DNA of 27,796 nt from a bacterium (GTDB lineage Bacteria > UBP18 > UBA7526): contig JAUWYL010000018.1 of the NCBI GenBank assembly GCA_030615855.1, positions 1-27,796 on the forward strand, written 5' to 3'. Made by a program: the position numbers and the translations under genes. The first letter of the stretch is position 1. Each line of letters begins with the position of its first letter. Under the pieces are notes generated by a model. That model worked only from the letters and a program-made list of their open reading frames with translations. It did no database searches and had not been told where the DNA came from. Below are positions 1 through 8,540 of the stretch, piece by piece.

Positions 1-31
1 ATGTCAAATATTTTTTCAATTTTGAGGCCAA

Positions 32-955
32 TTAGTCCTCAGAAGGCTCGTAAGGGATCCCATCTGCTGCTGGAGGAACCGCTCTTCCAATGGCACTTGC
101 CAAAACAACCAAGGTTAATAGGTAGGGAATCATCTGGACGAACTGGGTAGGAATCTTCACTCCTGCACTCTGGAGCTGAATCTGTAAGGCCTCGGCAAAG
201 CCGAATAGAAGGGCGGCTCCCGTTGCCCCCAGGGGAGTCCACTTGCCAAAGATCATGGCTGCTAAGGCGATGAATCCCCTCCCTCCACTCATCCCGTCTG
301 TAAAACAGTGCTGATCTAATGATAGCCACCCTCCGCCCAACCCAGCTAAAGCACCCGAGATCAGAACCCCGGAGTAGCGCATTAAATTTACCTTTACTCC
401 TAAGGTATCCGAGGCTTGGGGATGTTCTCCACAGGAGCGAAGCCTCAGACCAAAGGGTGTCTTAAAAATTAGGATATGGGAAAGGATGATAATGCCTAGG
501 GTCAAGAGAATGAGGGGGGTGGAGAAGATAGTATTAATTACAGGAATTCTATCGATTATAGGAATTTTCCAAAGAGGTAACCCCGCCACCCTCTCCGAGT
601 TAGAAGAGGAATGGAATACTATCTTTAAGATAAACTTGGTAATGCCGACTGCAAATAGATTGATGGCTACCCCGCTTATTATCTGATTTGCCTTATATCT
701 TATGCTAACTACCGCATGGATGAGGGCGGTCAAGGCTCCACCGATGACCGCAGCAATTACTCCTGCCCAAGCATTCCCTGTATACCAGGTGGCCAGGACA
801 GCGCAGAAGGCGCCATTTAAGATCATGCCCTCCAGACCGATATTAATTACTCCCCCCCTTTCAGAGAAGGTGCCCCCAATGGATGCCAAGATATAGGGAA
901 TGGAGATCCTTATCGTCTGGGTAACCATGACTAGGCTAAAAATGGTCTGCCACAT
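32..955 (-). CDS. ABC transporter permease, nucleoside (BMP) type, second permease
   Basis: This 307-residue polytopic membrane protein belongs to the BPD_transp_2 family, like B. subtilis NupQ. Hydrophobic helices span nearly the whole chain. The conserved GLEGMILNGAF stretch near residue 42 and the glycine-rich AGLGGGWLSL stretch near residue 205 are typical of this family. With the permease encoded upstream it should form the membrane channel for nucleosides delivered by the BMP lipoprotein. The ATG is preceded by GGAG. It is the last gene of the salvage operon seen here, separated from the first permease by 207 bases of repeat DNA. Substrate is inferred from family and operon; the family also includes sugar permeases. 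Confidence 0.9.
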   Translation of the reverse strand: MWQTIFSLVMVTQTIRISIPYILASIGGTFSERGGVINIGLEGMILNGAFCAVLATWYTGNAWAGVIAAVIGGALTALIHAVVSIRYKANQIISGVAINLFAVGITKFILKIVFHSSSNSERVAGLPLWKIPIIDRIPVINTIFSTPLILLTLGIIILSHILIFKTPFGLRLRSCGEHPQASDTLGVKVNLMRYSGVLISGALAGLGGGWLSLDQHCFTDGMSGGRGFIALAAMIFGKWTPLGATGAALLFGFAEALQIQLQSAGVKIPTQFVQMIPYLLTLVVLASAIGRAVPPAADGIPYEPSED

Positions 956-974
956 TCTCTACTCCATTTATAGG

Positions 975-1148
975 ATACGTCTATCGGTTGCGGTTGCGTA
1001 ACTCGTCACGGCTATCGTTGAGTAAAATCAAAAATGAAAAATGAAAATGGAAAATTACAATGCAAAATGTAAAATTACAAATCAAAACTCATTAATTTTG
1101 ATATTTGATCTTTAATATTTAATTTTTCAGCGCAACCCTTCAACGTAT
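975..1148. repeat. Composite intergenic inverted repeat, GGTTGCGGTTGC element
   Basis: The outer arms are ATACGT and GGTTGCGGTTGCG (975-998) facing CGCAACC and ACGTAT (1131-1148). The interior is AT-rich and carries AAAAATG 7-mers (1030-1043). The same outer arms with a different interior occur at 8306-8370. It fills the gap between the two permease genes and is probably transcribed within the operon. Confidence 0.75.
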
Positions 1149-1162
1149 AACGAAGAACGAGT

Positions 1163-2245
1163 TTATTCTTTGCTCGTCCCTGCTATTCCTTGTGCCAAGG
1201 TTTTTTTCTTCAACTTCATTATATAATCCCGGAAGGGCTTGCTGGAAGCGATAACGAAGATGATGACAATGGCCTGTAATATCTCGACCAGTTCCTTGGG
1301 AACATAGGCATTGATTATCAATCCTCCGAAACTCAATAAGCCAAACAAGAGAGCAGCCAGAATCACTCCTATGGGAGTATTCCTTCCTAAGAGGGCCACA
1401 GCAATCCCCATGAATCCCACTCCTCCGGCAAAGCCTTGCTCAAAGTAGTACTTATAGCCCATAACATAATTTACCCCTACTAAGCCCGCTAAAGCACCAG
1501 AGATGGCCATGGTGAGGATTACGCTTTTGGGAATATTTATTCCTCCATACTCACTAGCAGAAGGGCTCAAGCCCACGGCCCTCAATTCATACCCTAAGGA
1601 GGTCTTCCAGAGAATATAGTAGACAATGAAACAGGCCAAAAGAGCCAGAAAGAAACTATAATTTAAAGGAGAGCCAGAGAATTTGGGAAAGATGGTGGAA
1701 AGGCGTGGTATCCTAGCAACAAGGGCTATTGATTGGGTATGAACCGTCTCTGGCATATGGAAGTAACGAACAATGAGATAATTGGTTAGCGCCAAGGCAA
1801 TGAAGTTCATCATGATGGTGGTAATTACTTCATGGGCCCCTCTCTTTGCTTTGAGTATTCCCGGAATTCCCGCCCAGAGAGCACCACCCACCATCCCTCC
1901 TAAAATACATAATGGGATAAGGAGAAAACCAGGAAGGCCAACTAAGGTAAAGCCGAGATAGGCGGCCAGGAAGGAACCGATGTAGAGCTGTCCCTCACAA
2001 CCAATATTGAATAGTCCCGCCCGAAAGGCAAAGGCCACCGCCAGGCCAGTGAAGATTAAGGGAGTGGCCTTGAATAATACCTGGGCAATACCATAAGGAT
2101 TACCCAGGGTGCCAGAGAATAGTTTCCCATAGATGAAGATTGGATTCTGGCCGATAATCAGGATGAATATTCCTCCTACCAAAAAGGCAGCGATTACTGC
2201 CAGAAGGGGAGTGAAAATCTCCAGTAATTTCTCTCTTTTAATCAC
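1163..2245 (-). CDS. ABC transporter permease, nucleoside (BMP) type, first permease
   Basis: This 360-residue integral membrane protein of the BPD_transp_2 family resembles B. subtilis NupP. It has a cytoplasmic start, many hydrophobic helices, the conserved FNIGCEGQLYIG segment near residue 75 and a glycine-rich loop around 265-285. It pairs with the 307-residue permease as a heterodimeric channel. The start is a GTG that overlaps the TGA of the upstream HAMP gene as GTGA, so translation is probably coupled. Two different permeases plus one double ATPase and one BMP lipoprotein is the usual make-up of this transporter class. Nucleoside specificity is inferred. Confidence 0.9.
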   Translation of the reverse strand: MIKREKLLEIFTPLLAVIAAFLVGGIFILIIGQNPIFIYGKLFSGTLGNPYGIAQVLFKATPLIFTGLAVAFAFRAGLFNIGCEGQLYIGSFLAAYLGFTLVGLPGFLLIPLCILGGMVGGALWAGIPGILKAKRGAHEVITTIMMNFIALALTNYLIVRYFHMPETVHTQSIALVARIPRLSTIFPKFSGSPLNYSFFLALLACFIVYYILWKTSLGYELRAVGLSPSASEYGGINIPKSVILTMAISGALAGLVGVNYVMGYKYYFEQGFAGGVGFMGIAVALLGRNTPIGVILAALLFGLLSFGGLIINAYVPKELVEILQAIVIIFVIASSKPFRDYIMKLKKKTLAQGIAGTSKE

Positions 2246-2676
2246 TTACTCACCCTTCTCTTTAGGTTCTCTACCATTTCATTCAGGGCATCGGCCAAGG
2301 GCATAAGATCATCCCCCTTCCTCAACGTTATCCTTTCTTCAAAGTTACCCTCACTAACTTTCTTGATATAGTTCTGAATTCTACCCAGTGGACCAAATAT
2401 CTTATTGGAGGTTATGAGACTGGCAATGGTCACCAGTATCAGCCAGAGAGCCAGGATACACCCGGCAACGATATTCGCTTCCCGATAAGTATCCCACATA
2501 GCGGGATTCTCTCCAATAATAACCTTATTGGCTATTGACCAGTAGAGAGCGTACATCCCTCCCGTCAATAACGCAGCCAATAGACTGCAGACAACAGCCA
2601 CTAGGATGTACTTTGACTGGAGTCTTTTCTGGACAAAGAAGTATTGCCTTTGTTCCCCTCTCAATCGAAATTTCAT
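2242..2676 (-). CDS. Small two-helix membrane protein with HAMP domain
   Basis: This 144-residue protein has a basic N-terminus, a helix at about 24-48, a short extracytoplasmic loop, a second helix at about 68-90 and then a HAMP domain (about 91-142; GPLGRIQNYIKKVSEGNF with ALNEMVENL). It ends after HAMP with no kinase, cyclase or methyl-accepting output domain. The ATG follows GAGAGGTG. It sits between the ATPase and the first permease and overlaps the permease by 4 bases, so it is a true operon member. HAMP normally relays signals across membranes. A role in regulating or assembling the transporter is only inferred from position. Confidence 0.85.
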   Translation of the reverse strand: MKFRLRGEQRQYFFVQKRLQSKYILVAVVCSLLAALLTGGMYALYWSIANKVIIGENPAMWDTYREANIVAGCILALWLILVTIASLITSNKIFGPLGRIQNYIKKVSEGNFEERITLRKGDDLMPLADALNEMVENLKRRVSK

Positions 2677-2699
2677 CTTACACCTCTCTTCATTTAATT

Positions 2700-2751
2700 A
2701 ACATTTAACATTTAATAATGAACAATTATTACTTGCTACTTGCTACTTGCT
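2700..2751. repeat. 7-mer tandem arrays (ACATTTA x2, ACTTGCT x3)
   Basis: ACATTTA occurs twice at 2701-2714 and ACTTGCT exactly three times at 2731-2751. On the minus strand the second array encodes the last residues (ASSK) of the ABC ATPase and touches its TAA stop (2729-2731). Confidence 0.85.
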
Positions 2752-4264
2752 GAGTGGCTCCGGTCATCATGAGTCCTATCTCTTCCTCTTTTGTCTTCTT
2801 GGGGTCTACCTCTCCCACAATTCTTCCCTCATACATCACTAAGATACGATCGGATAGGGACATAACCTCTGAGAGTTCAGCAGAGACCAAGAGAACCGCC
2901 TTCCCCCTCTCCCTCTCCTCTAAGATCTTCTTGTGAATAAACTCTATAGCACCGATATCCACCCCTCGCGTAGGCTGGGAAGCAATCAAGAGCCAGGGAT
3001 GGCGGGATAATTCCCGGGCAACGATCACCTTCTGCTGATTCCCTCCAGATAGGGAACTTACCAAAAGCTCCTTATTCGCTGGTCGGATATCAAACCTCTT
3101 TATTAGATTCCGAGCATTCTCAGAGATTCTCTTGAAATTAAGTCTCAATAACCTCTTCCTCACTGGTGGTTTATAGTGATGTCCCAGGATGAGGTTATCC
3201 TCCACAGAATACTCCAGAATCAATCCTCTCTTATGTCTATCCTCAGGGATATGAGCCACCCCGGATTCAAAGATCATTCGCGGACTGGCATTGGTTACCT
3301 CTTTCCCTCCTAAGACTATCCTCCCCTTTTTCACTTTCCTTAAACCAGTTAAGACCTCAACCAGTTCTGTCTGACCATTACCTTCTACGCCTGCAATCCC
3401 CAATATCTCGCCGGCTCTTATCTCAAAGGAGACTCCTTTTAGGGTAGGAAGACCGCGATCGCTTAATGCCTCTAGGTCCTTTGCTCTTAGGACAACCTCT
3501 CCTATCTGGGAAGGACCCTTCTCTACTTTTAAAAGTACCTCTCTTCCTACCATGAAACGTGCTAGTTCTTCCTCTGTAGTCTCCTCGGTCTTCACTACCC
3601 CCACCACCCTTCCATCCCTCATTACTGTAACCCAATCGCTTATCTCCCTAACTTCCTTTAATTTATGGGTGATGAAGATGATGGTCTTCCCCTCTCTCTT
3701 TAAAGAGTGCATAATGGTGAATAGTTCCTCAACCTCCTGGGGGGTTAAGACCGCAGTTGGCTCATCCATGATGAGGATTTCTGCTCCCCGATACAAGACC
3801 TTTATGATCTCCACCCTTTGCTGTAATCCTACAGATAGATCCTGAATCTTTGCTTCGGGATCAATGATCAGACCATACCTTTTAGAGAGTCCCCTGATAT
3901 CCTGAGTGGCTTTTTTTCTATCATTAAAAATCTTTCCTCTTTTAGGCTCCCTTCCCAGAATAACATTCTCTGCCACAGTGAAGGGAGGGATGAGCATGAA
4001 GTGCTGATGAACCATCCCAATCCCCTGTTCAATGGCCACACTGGGAGAAGAGAGATCAATCTCTTTCCCCCTAATAAGGATCTGGCCCCCATCCTTCTGA
4101 TAGAGCCCATAGAGTATCTTCATAAGAGTTGACTTCCCAGCGCCATTCTCTCCCACTAAGGCATGGATCTCTCCAGAATGGACCCTAAAGTTTACGTCGT
4201 CATTGGCCACCACTCTAGGAAAGCGCTTAGTGATGTGGCGCATCTCAACCACTCTTTCAGTCAT
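2729..4264 (-). CDS. Double-domain ABC ATPase of nucleoside transporter
   Basis: This 511-residue cytoplasmic ATPase is the energy-coupling subunit of the BMP-type importer (NupO-like). The first ABC domain has Walker [10 protein letters not shown] near residue 40, signature [11 protein letters not shown] and Walker [11 protein letters not shown]. The second has the degenerate Walker [11 protein letters not shown], signature LSGGNQQKV and a Walker B ending [11 protein letters not shown], where Gln replaces the usual Glu. This asymmetry is standard for the family. ATG follows AAAGGAG. The C-terminus (QQVASSK) is encoded partly by a 7-mer repeat array. It lies 12 bases after the lipoprotein gene. 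Confidence 0.95.
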   Translation of the reverse strand: MTERVVEMRHITKRFPRVVANDDVNFRVHSGEIHALVGENGAGKSTLMKILYGLYQKDGGQILIRGKEIDLSSPSVAIEQGIGMVHQHFMLIPPFTVAENVILGREPKRGKIFNDRKKATQDIRGLSKRYGLIIDPEAKIQDLSVGLQQRVEIIKVLYRGAEILIMDEPTAVLTPQEVEELFTIMHSLKREGKTIIFITHKLKEVREISDWVTVMRDGRVVGVVKTEETTEEELARFMVGREVLLKVEKGPSQIGEVVLRAKDLEALSDRGLPTLKGVSFEIRAGEILGIAGVEGNGQTELVEVLTGLRKVKKGRIVLGGKEVTNASPRMIFESGVAHIPEDRHKRGLILEYSVEDNLILGHHYKPPVRKRLLRLNFKRISENARNLIKRFDIRPANKELLVSSLSGGNQQKVIVARELSRHPWLLIASQPTRGVDIGAIEFIHKKILEERERGKAVLLVSAELSEVMSLSDRILVMYEGRIVGEVDPKKTKEEEIGLMMTGATQQVASSK

Positions 4265-4276
4265 TACTTACTCCTT

Positions 4277-5287
4277 TTATTCTCTGGGAACCTCTATCTC
4301 TCCCGCAATGATCTGGGCTTTGAGTTCTTCCACTTTCTTTCTTACTTCATCCGGAATGAGGTCTCTGTTATTCTCATCATAGACATAGCCCACCCCATCC
4401 TCTTTCAATCCAAAAATATGAACCCCTCCCTTAAACTGGCCAGCGATGGTGTCCTTTATGGTATTATAGACTGAATTATTCACCCTCTTGACCATACTGG
4501 TCAGGATATATCCCGGGGCCTCATGGTACTGATCGGAGTCGACTCCAATGGCAAGAACCTTCTTCTCCCTTGCAGCCTCAAAGACTCCCAGGCCAGTGGA
4601 GCCCGAGGCATGATAGACGATATCCACTCCCTGTCCATACTGAGATAGAGCGATCTCTTTTCCCTTGGCTGGATTCTTGAAGGCCTCTCCCGTCACTCCG
4701 GCATAACCCACCAGGATAGTAGCCTTGGGATTCGCCCTCCTCACTCCCGCCTTATAGCCCGATTCAAACCTATGGATTAAGGGGATGTCCATCCCACCCA
4801 CAAAGCCCAGCTTATTCGTCTTGGTCAATAGCCCTGCCAGAGCTCCTACCAGATAGGAGCCCTCCTCCTCCCTGAATTTCAAAGCAGCTAAGTTAGAGGG
4901 GATCTCCCTTCCTGGCTGAACAGTGTAGTCAACACAGGCGAACTTCTTCTCTGGGAACTCTCTTGCGATGTGAGTGATGTCATCGGAGAACATAAAGCCA
5001 ATGCCGAATATCAGATCGAAGTTCTGGTAGGCGAGCATCCTCAATCCCGATTCCCTATCTGAGCCCTCTCCGGGCTCGATATATTCGTAGTATATTCCCA
5101 AATCTTCTTTCGCTTTCTCCAATCCTCGGTAGGCTGAGTCGTTGAAACTCTTATCTCCCCTTCCTCCTACATCGAAGACCAGTCCCACCCTTAAGGTAGC
5201 CTCCACCTCTTCCTCCTTCCTGGCGCAACCTAAGATCAAGGCAATTGTCAGAAGAAGGACCAAACCGATTGGAAATGTTTTTCTCAT
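4277..5287 (-). CDS. BMP-family nucleoside-binding lipoprotein
   Basis: This 336-residue substrate-binding protein belongs to the Bmp/PnrA/Med family. A lipoprotein signal peptide ends at the lipobox LILGC (Cys21), so the mature protein should be lipid-anchored and face outward. Family hallmarks are VGLVFDVGGRGDKSFNDSA after the signal, FVGGMDIPLIHRFESGY mid-protein and IGVDSDQYHEAPGYILTSM. PnrA-type members bind purine or pyrimidine nucleosides. The ATG overlaps the TGA of the upstream PLD gene and has GGGAGG inside that gene. Linkage to a 5'-nucleotidase supports nucleosides as ligand. Confidence 0.93.
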   Translation of the reverse strand: MRKTFPIGLVLLLTIALILGCARKEEEVEATLRVGLVFDVGGRGDKSFNDSAYRGLEKAKEDLGIYYEYIEPGEGSDRESGLRMLAYQNFDLIFGIGFMFSDDITHIAREFPEKKFACVDYTVQPGREIPSNLAALKFREEEGSYLVGALAGLLTKTNKLGFVGGMDIPLIHRFESGYKAGVRRANPKATILVGYAGVTGEAFKNPAKGKEIALSQYGQGVDIVYHASGSTGLGVFEAAREKKVLAIGVDSDQYHEAPGYILTSMVKRVNNSVYNTIKDTIAGQFKGGVHIFGLKEDGVGYVYDENNRDLIPDEVRKKVEELKAQIIAGEIEVPRE

Positions 5288-6102
5288 TTCTCTTCCTCCC
5301 GCTCTTTAATTATTCTTCTAAATATCCTATCCCTCAATTCTCTACACTCCTTCCCGGATTTACTCTCCTCATTCCACAGGGCTAAAAACTCCTCTTTAAA
5401 ATCTTCTACTATTCTTTCCTCCCCTCCTCCAGAGAAGAGCATAAGGTTCTCCAAATTCTTGATCTCCGCAGACTCCGACCAGTTATAAGAACCAACCAGA
5501 AGGATCTGGCCATTGATGATGGCTGCTTTGTGGTGGAGGATGGAGGCCGTAGGATGAAAGTGGTCATAGTCTGGAGCCTTCTTCTCCCAGTTCCAGGAGA
5601 AGGCCGGATACCACTTGTATCTCACCTCAATGTTTGGTATCGCCTTTCTTCTATATCTTACCACCAGCCAGTTCAGGGTCTTTTTAAACTTCTCCTCTCT
5701 CTCCAGTTCATCTTCAATATAACTCGTCTTCCTCTCTGCCACTCTCTTATAATTCTCCATCCTCCCAGAGATGATATCTTCAATGTCTGGGGTGACGTGG
5801 TATTCCCCTCTTTTGAGCTGACTGAGGTCGGCCAATATCCTTATCTTTAACCTCGGGTTATCCCGAGCCATGCGTAATAGTTCATCCCTTAACCTCAGGG
5901 AAGTGAAACTGAAGATGAAGATATCAATCGTTCCCTCTTTGCCTTCCCTGGCTGCCTCCTCTGCCTTCCGGAAGCCAGCAATCAGGACATCATCCAGGCA
6001 CTGCTGGCTATTGAAGTAGACCTCCACCTTAGCATGAGAAACCAAGGAACATAAGAAGAGCCCTATCAACAGCCCTAATACTATCTTTTTCCCTTTATTC
6101 AT
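5284..6102 (-). CDS. Secreted single-HKD phospholipase D-like protein (putative nuclease)
   Basis: This 272-residue protein has a signal peptide or N-terminal anchor (KKIVLGLLIGLFLCSLVSHA, residues 5-24), so it should act outside the membrane. One HKD-type motif is visible, HHKAAIIN (residues 190-197), followed by GSYNWSESAE. This arrangement resembles the Nuc-like endonuclease branch, whose members have one HKD and dimerise. The motif Asp is replaced by Asn197. An upstream hydrophobic segment IDIFIFSFTS (about 63) matches the PLD core. The gene overlaps the BMP lipoprotein gene by 4 bases. Nuclease activity is inferred; phosphodiesterase action on lipids is the alternative. Confidence 0.82.
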   Translation of the reverse strand: MNKGKKIVLGLLIGLFLCSLVSHAKVEVYFNSQQCLDDVLIAGFRKAEEAAREGKEGTIDIFIFSFTSLRLRDELLRMARDNPRLKIRILADLSQLKRGEYHVTPDIEDIISGRMENYKRVAERKTSYIEDELEREEKFKKTLNWLVVRYRRKAIPNIEVRYKWYPAFSWNWEKKAPDYDHFHPTASILHHKAAIINGQILLVGSYNWSESAEIKNLENLMLFSGGGEERIVEDFKEEFLALWNEESKSGKECRELRDRIFRRIIKEREEEK

Positions 6103-6146
6103 CGCTCTTCACTCTAACGATAGACGATTTCCGCCCTCGTCCAACT

Positions 6147-6174
6147 GATCACCGATCACAGATCACTGATCACT
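6147..6174. repeat. 7-mer tandem array GATCACN x4
   Basis: Four consecutive 7-mers (GATCACC, GATCACA, GATCACT, GATCACT) lie between the 5'-nucleotidase and PLD genes. The TGA stop of the 5'-nucleotidase gene (6170-6172) lies inside the last unit. The reverse-complement unit recurs at 17934-17947 over the trxB stop. Confidence 0.88.
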
Positions 6175-8257
6175 GTTTCTTAATCAACCACTTCCCATTC
6201 CTCCAGAGGAGATCGAACTCTCCCTGAAAGGCACGAATTAAGGAAGGGTTATCCTTAAAGAAGAACCTATCCTCTGTATAGAGGGTATTTGCCTTGCGCT
6301 CTATATTGGCACTTCCGTTGAAGAGGTATTTGCCATCCAGGATGCCGAACTTCTCGTGCATGGTCCGGAAGGTGATGCCAATCTCCTTCTCTATTTTCTC
6401 TGGATCCAGAACCTTTATTTCTATAACAGGTTTTATGCTCTTCAACTCCTCAATGAGGGGATTGATAATGGGATTTCCTTCGTCATCCTTAATAGAGGTA
6501 TCTAAGAAGAGCCTGATCTTCACCCCCCTCTGATTGGCAGCCAATAATTCCCGATACTCCCAGGTATTAGAACTGAAGATGTAAGAAACGATGTCGATGC
6601 TCTTCTCACTTCTCCTTATGAGATCGATGAGCGGCCAAGAGAGGTCTCCCGGTTTTACTACTTCCTCCCCCTTCACCGGGTCCCAGACCAAGACCTTCTT
6701 ATTACGATTTACTTCAGCATATCCCCTTTCTGGAGAAAAGAAGACCCTACTCTCTCTTTTTAGAATCTGGATCCTTCCTTCAATTCCAGGACCCTCTATC
6801 GGTGAATTCTCTCTAATATACTCCTCCTCCAGATCCCTCAATCTCTTTCCCGTATCCTTAACATTCCTCCCTTTCTTGAAGGGCTCCTCATTGTAGGCTA
6901 AATAGTTATTGGTCACCATGGAATAGGTTCTCTCAAAGTCAAGAGGCTCTCCCTTTATCTTCACCTCCAGAAGCCTCTTCTCCTCTGGATCATAGACCAG
7001 GTTCAGACCCGATACCTGGAGGATCCCTGCCCGGCCCATGCTCTCCTCCAGGATCTGCCAGATCTCTCTTCCGGAAAAATCCATAGTAACCAAGGTATTG
7101 CCGAAGGGGGAGACCTGATAGATATCTCTCTTAGTTATCTCTCCCTTTGGGATATCTTCCCTTATTCCAAAACTATTTTGAAAAGCGATATTCGTTCCGG
7201 TAAAATCTCTCATGAGATCTGCCTGCCAGTTCCCAAGATTAGACTCTCTTAGGCCTTCTGGATCCCGTCTTATCTCCTCCCGAGCCTCCCCGATTACTTC
7301 ACCCATCTCCTCTCTCACCTTAGAGGTGGCGCTCTCAACTAAGGAGGCCATTCTTTCATCCGGTGGATATTCATCTTGCCAGAGGGTGATGATCTCTCCC
7401 TTAGCCTTGAGGATCTTCTTCCTTCTCTTATCGATTACCAAATCAAGGCGGCCGAGATAAGCCCCCAGCCCCTTCGTCTGGCAGATGATGGTCTTATACT
7501 TAGGAGAGATTACCGGGGGATGAAGTTCTCTTTCATAATGGCCTCCAATGATGATATCTATCCCGGAAACACTTTCTGCCAACTGATAGTCAGTAATCTC
7601 CTCCTTCTCCTCAGGATCAAATCCTAAATGGGTAAGGGCGATGATGATGTCTGCTTTCTCCTCCAATTTCTTGAGGCACTCTTCTGCAGTAGGTATTACT
7701 TCTTTAAATCTCAAACCCTCACAGATTGAAGTGGGAGTAGTGAGCCCGAAAATTCCAAACCTTATTCCTCTTATCTCCTTAATAATATATGGTAGGGCGT
7801 ATTCTACTCTCTTTCCTGTTTTCTCATCAATGATATTGGCGCTCAGGAAAGGAAACTGGGCCATCTCTGCTAAGCGTTTTACATTCTCATTCCCCTGGTC
7901 ATAGTCATGATTCCCTATGGTTAAAGCATCGTAGCCCAGTTCATTCATTACTTTAATCATTGCTTCTCCACCAGTGAAGTCTCCCTCTGGTGTCCCCTGG
8001 AAGAAGTCCCCAGCATCTAAGAGCAGGTCGTAGCTCATCCCTTTTAAACAAGTAGCCAGAGAGGCACTCCCCCCGATCAAGGGCTTGGGATCTTTCTCTA
8101 CCCATCTTGCCTCATAGGGAAGGATCCTTCCCTGCAGGTCATTGGTATAGAGGATGCTGACTTTCTCTTTAGAGAGACCTTGATAGAAAAAATGGCCTCC
8201 AATAAGAAGGCCAATTACTACTATACTTAAGATAAGAATCTTCTTCTTAGAAACCAT
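6170..8257 (-). CDS. 5'-nucleotidase / cyclic phosphodiesterase fused to PLD-like domain
   Basis: This 695-residue extracytoplasmic protein has an N-terminal signal or anchor (6-24). A UshA/CpdB-type metallophosphatase follows: ND(40)LQG, DAGD(84)FFQG, GN(116)HDYD, LTH(210) and GGH(240)YE. The 5_nucleotid_C domain (about 335-505) has ESNLGNWQAD, NSFGIRED and VSPFGN. A C-terminal PLD-like domain (about 530-690) has a canonical HKD, HEKFGILD (634-641), then GSANIERKAN. UshA positions His43 and Gln254 are Gln42 and Glu242 here. It is first in the operon behind a promoter at 8395-8423. Expected role: hydrolysing nucleotides to nucleosides, with the PLD part perhaps cleaving polynucleotides. The final TGA lies in a repeat array. 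Confidence 0.9.
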   Translation of the reverse strand: MVSKKKILILSIVVIGLLIGGHFFYQGLSKEKVSILYTNDLQGRILPYEARWVEKDPKPLIGGSASLATCLKGMSYDLLLDAGDFFQGTPEGDFTGGEAMIKVMNELGYDALTIGNHDYDQGNENVKRLAEMAQFPFLSANIIDEKTGKRVEYALPYIIKEIRGIRFGIFGLTTPTSICEGLRFKEVIPTAEECLKKLEEKADIIIALTHLGFDPEEKEEITDYQLAESVSGIDIIIGGHYERELHPPVISPKYKTIICQTKGLGAYLGRLDLVIDKRRKKILKAKGEIITLWQDEYPPDERMASLVESATSKVREEMGEVIGEAREEIRRDPEGLRESNLGNWQADLMRDFTGTNIAFQNSFGIREDIPKGEITKRDIYQVSPFGNTLVTMDFSGREIWQILEESMGRAGILQVSGLNLVYDPEEKRLLEVKIKGEPLDFERTYSMVTNNYLAYNEEPFKKGRNVKDTGKRLRDLEEEYIRENSPIEGPGIEGRIQILKRESRVFFSPERGYAEVNRNKKVLVWDPVKGEEVVKPGDLSWPLIDLIRRSEKSIDIVSYIFSSNTWEYRELLAANQRGVKIRLFLDTSIKDDEGNPIINPLIEELKSIKPVIEIKVLDPEKIEKEIGITFRTMHEKFGILDGKYLFNGSANIERKANTLYTEDRFFFKDNPSLIRAFQGEFDLLWRNGKWLIKKQ

Positions 8258-8281
8258 TTCTTTTTTTCCTTAACCTACCTT

Positions 8282-8295
8282 CGGCAAATTTGCCG
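8282..8295. repeat. Perfect 14-bp palindrome
   Basis: CGGCAAATTTGCCG is a perfect palindrome just upstream of the 5'-nucleotidase gene, inside its predicted 5' leader. It could be an operator or a small hairpin; no regulator is identified. Confidence 0.45.
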
Positions 8296-8305
8296 ATTAT
8301 CGTTA

Positions 8306-8370
8306 ATCGGTTGCGGTTGCATATATTAAGGATGGGGATGGGTAGTGAATTGTGCAACCTTTCAACGTAT
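8306..8370. repeat. GGTTGCGGTTGC element, second copy
   Basis: GGTTGCGGTTGC (8309-8320) faces GCAACC (8354-8359) and ACGTAT (8365-8370). These are the outer arms of the element at 975-1148, with a shorter and different interior. It lies in the predicted leader of the salvage operon. The rest of the 8258-8540 gap holds the palindrome, the promoter and AT-rich DNA with no gene. Confidence 0.7.
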
Positions 8371-8394
8371 GACGAAGTAACTTCTTCCTAATTT

Positions 8395-8423
8395 ACCATA
8401 GCATAAAAGAATATCAATGTCAA
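8395..8423 (-). promoter_or_regulatory. Sigma70-type promoter for the nucleoside salvage operon
   Basis: On the minus strand TTGACA (8423-8418) and TATGGT (8400-8395) are separated by exactly 17 bases. The predicted start of transcription near 8388 gives a leader of about 130 bases that contains the repeat element and the 14-bp palindrome. The -35 is perfect; the -10 matches four of six. Confidence 0.6.
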
Positions 8424-8540
8424 CGATTGCTTATCTTCTTCCCGATTTACTCTGTCAGATAAGACCCAAAACAACCTTTGGCATAGTATTCTTTATTCCT
8501 TCTGTTACATAAAGGACGAGTTCAATATTACCGTTGCCAT

